Shown here piece by piece: positions 5,893 through 7,145 of a stretch of DNA of 7,145 bases (the first letter of the stretch is position 1; every line of letters begins with the position of its first letter). Below the pieces are notes generated by a model. It had not been told where the DNA came from. It made no database searches and worked only from the letters and a program-made list of their open reading frames with translations. Source of the DNA: Oligoflexia bacterium (GTDB lineage: Bacteria; Bdellovibrionota; UBA1018); the NCBI GenBank assembly GCA_903858195.1, contig CAIOHW010000334.1:1-7145 (forward strand). Direction: 5' to 3'. The translations under genes and the position numbers were made by a program.

Positions 5893-7145
5893 TCAGAGTT
5901 TGCCGAGGTATTTGAGTGCAATGGCTCTCCCAATGCTCACTCCGGTCTTCAAGCCCTGCTCGTTGGCAGACCAGAAGTGGATGCCTCCGTAGATGCGGCT
6001 CATGCCGCTTTCTGCAGAGGCCTGGCTAAAGCGGGTGTAGGTCCGCTGGATTCCGGGTGCGTCATCTGAACTGGCCCTAAAGGTGAATGCATCGCTGCCA
6101 ATCACGGCCCGGAGGACGGCCTCGGCAGCGCCGCTGAACGTGGAGTGTCCCGATGTGAATTCCGGGAACGGCGGAGTGGCCAATAGCGGCGTCCAGGTCG
6201 CATCTTCCTTGGTCAGGTCGTTGCCATCGAGGTTTGCGTTTCGAATTGCCGTGATGGGGCGCCAATAGCTGTACTGGTACTTCGCCTTCCAGCAGACGAT
6301 CGCAGCATCGGCCATCGCCATGTTGAGCAGTGCAAAGAGGCGCGCCTCTTCGCCCTTGTTCATGCCGCGCTGAGCGGCCACAGTTCGAGCCAGTTGATTC
6401 CAGTGTCCGGGAGGAGTGGAAGTCCCGGCGCCGTTTGCCCAGAATCGTGCAATGATCGTCTGGTCTGCGGTTCGCACCGTGCTTGCCGCTGAGCCCAGTG
6501 CCTTGACCTGATCGAACTCTGCCGTGTATTGCGCGCTTAAAAGCGCAGGTGGTGCACCCGGCACAAACGCAGCCGCATTGCCGATGCCAAAAGTGGCCAC
6601 ATTGCCCCAGTGCGGAAGCAGTGGCGCGGCAAACGCGGCTGGCGTGGGGCGCCAGAGGCCAGGTGCGGAGCCCGGATTATAGGTGACTGGAGTCTCAGAG
6701 CCGTCGCTTGCACGGGCGGCTATAATCTCGGAGGCCACGAGCTTGCCAAATTCGGCCCCCGAATCTTTTGCGGGCCCGGCAGGAACGTCTGACAGCTGGG
6801 ATGCGCGCTCGCTCTGGAACTCATCGATTCGTGCCGGAAAGAGCTCCGCCAAAACCACGTAGCCGGCCTCGGCGATAGCAGCCTCCTTGGATGCTGTCGG
6901 TATCGATGGAGGGGTGTTGACAACGTACTGGGCGAACTTCTTTTCGATGCCATTGTAGGCATCATGGATCGCCAGGTGGAGCATGGCGAGCATTCGGGAG
7001 GCCTTGGGCGGTGGGGTCGAACTTGCCCGGATGGACCTGAGGGCCTGCTCATTCCAGGCAGCGATCTCGCTGTGGGTTGTGGCGACGATGGCGGTTCGGC
7101 TTTTTGCGAGAGCCGGAGAAGCGGCAAGCGCAGTACCCAGCACCA
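5893..7145 (-). CDS. Vanadium-dependent haloperoxidase-like protein, PAP2 superfamily (N-terminus at or beyond right edge)
   Basis: At least 416 residues of a bacterial vanadium-chloroperoxidase/acid-phosphatase-fold protein. All three signatures are present: K-x6-R-P at 288-296 (Lys288, Arg295), P-E-F-T-S-G-H-S at 327-334 (Ser331, Gly332, His333) and SRIYGGIH at 382-389 (Arg383, His389). These match in identity and spacing the seven residues that hold vanadate in Curvularia chloroperoxidase (Lys353, Arg360, Ser402, Gly403, His404, Arg490, His496). The usual role is H2O2-dependent halide oxidation, or phosphate-ester hydrolysis in relatives; which applies here cannot be read from sequence. 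The visible N-terminus, with LGTALAASPALA before Lys14, looks like the end of a signal peptide cut after Ala-x-Ala, so the protein is probably exported. The first full in-frame start is GTG at 7143, but the frame is open to the edge and the signal peptide lacks its basic part, so the true start is probably outside. It is 15 bases upstream of the FAD gene on the same strand and probably co-transcribed. Confidence 0.88.
   Translation of the reverse strand, partial: VLGTALAASPALAKSRTAIVATTHSEIAAWNEQALRSIRASSTPPPKASRMLAMLHLAIHDAYNGIEKKFAQYVVNTPPSIPTASKEAAIAEAGYVVLAELFPARIDEFQSERASQLSDVPAGPAKDSGAEFGKLVASEIIAARASDGSETPVTYNPGSAPGLWRPTPAAFAAPLLPHWGNVATFGIGNAAAFVPGAPPALLSAQYTAEFDQVKALGSAASTVRTADQTIIARFWANGAGTSTPPGHWNQLARTVAAQRGMNKGEEARLFALLNMAMADAAIVCWKAKYQYSYWRPITAIRNANLDGNDLTKEDATWTPLLATPPFPEFTSGHSTFSGAAEAVLRAVIGSDAFTFRASSDDAPGIQRTYTRFSQASAESGMSRIYGGIHFWSANEQGLKTGVSIGRAIALKYLGKL

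Overview
The window looks like chromosomal DNA from a moderately GC-rich Gram-negative bacterium. The evidence is two Sec-exported (presumably periplasmic) proteins and a tightly overlapped minus-strand operon of a type common in proteobacteria. A proteobacterium or a relative such as Bdellovibrionota would fit, but nothing here fixes the taxon. There are no RNA genes, insertion sequences, CRISPR arrays or phage genes. Both edges cut through genes.

Layout: positions 1-580 (minus) hold the N-terminal part of an unrecognised secreted protein that runs off the left edge. Positions 581-736 are a divergent intergenic region with weak promoter candidates in both directions and a G-quadruplex-type G-tract cluster. 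Positions 737-1543 (plus) encode a three-histidine-box membrane desaturase/hydroxylase. It meets, tail to tail and with a 4-base overlap, the end of a minus-strand operon that fills the rest of the window. In transcription order the operon is: a vanadium-haloperoxidase-like PAP2-superfamily protein (5' end at or beyond the right edge), a COG2907-type FAD oxidoreductase, a DUF1365 protein, a cyclopropane-fatty-acid-synthase-like methyltransferase, and a second methyltransferase of the coclaurine-N-methyltransferase-like branch of the same superfamily. The last four genes are chained by 4-base overlaps (TTGA, ATGA, ATGA), and the haloperoxidase stop lies 15 bases before the FAD enzyme start.

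How the genes may work together: the FAD oxidoreductase, DUF1365 and CFA-like methyltransferase form a recurrent bacterial cassette. It is generally taken to modify acyl chains of membrane lipids, and in some bacteria it belongs to singlet-oxygen or envelope stress responses. Here the core carries a second methyltransferase, a convergent desaturase and a haloperoxidase-like enzyme with all seven vanadate-contacting residues. A reasonable inference is a membrane-lipid pathway (desaturate, methylate, then oxidise or reduce) that makes methyl-branched, cyclopropane or furan-type acyl chains. The haloperoxidase-like protein could be an extracytoplasmic oxidative or phosphatase partner. No sigma/anti-sigma pair such as RpoE-ChrR is visible in the window. 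The most distinctive points are the different active-site residues of the two methyltransferases, the haloperoxidase joined to the cassette, and the overlapping convergent desaturase.
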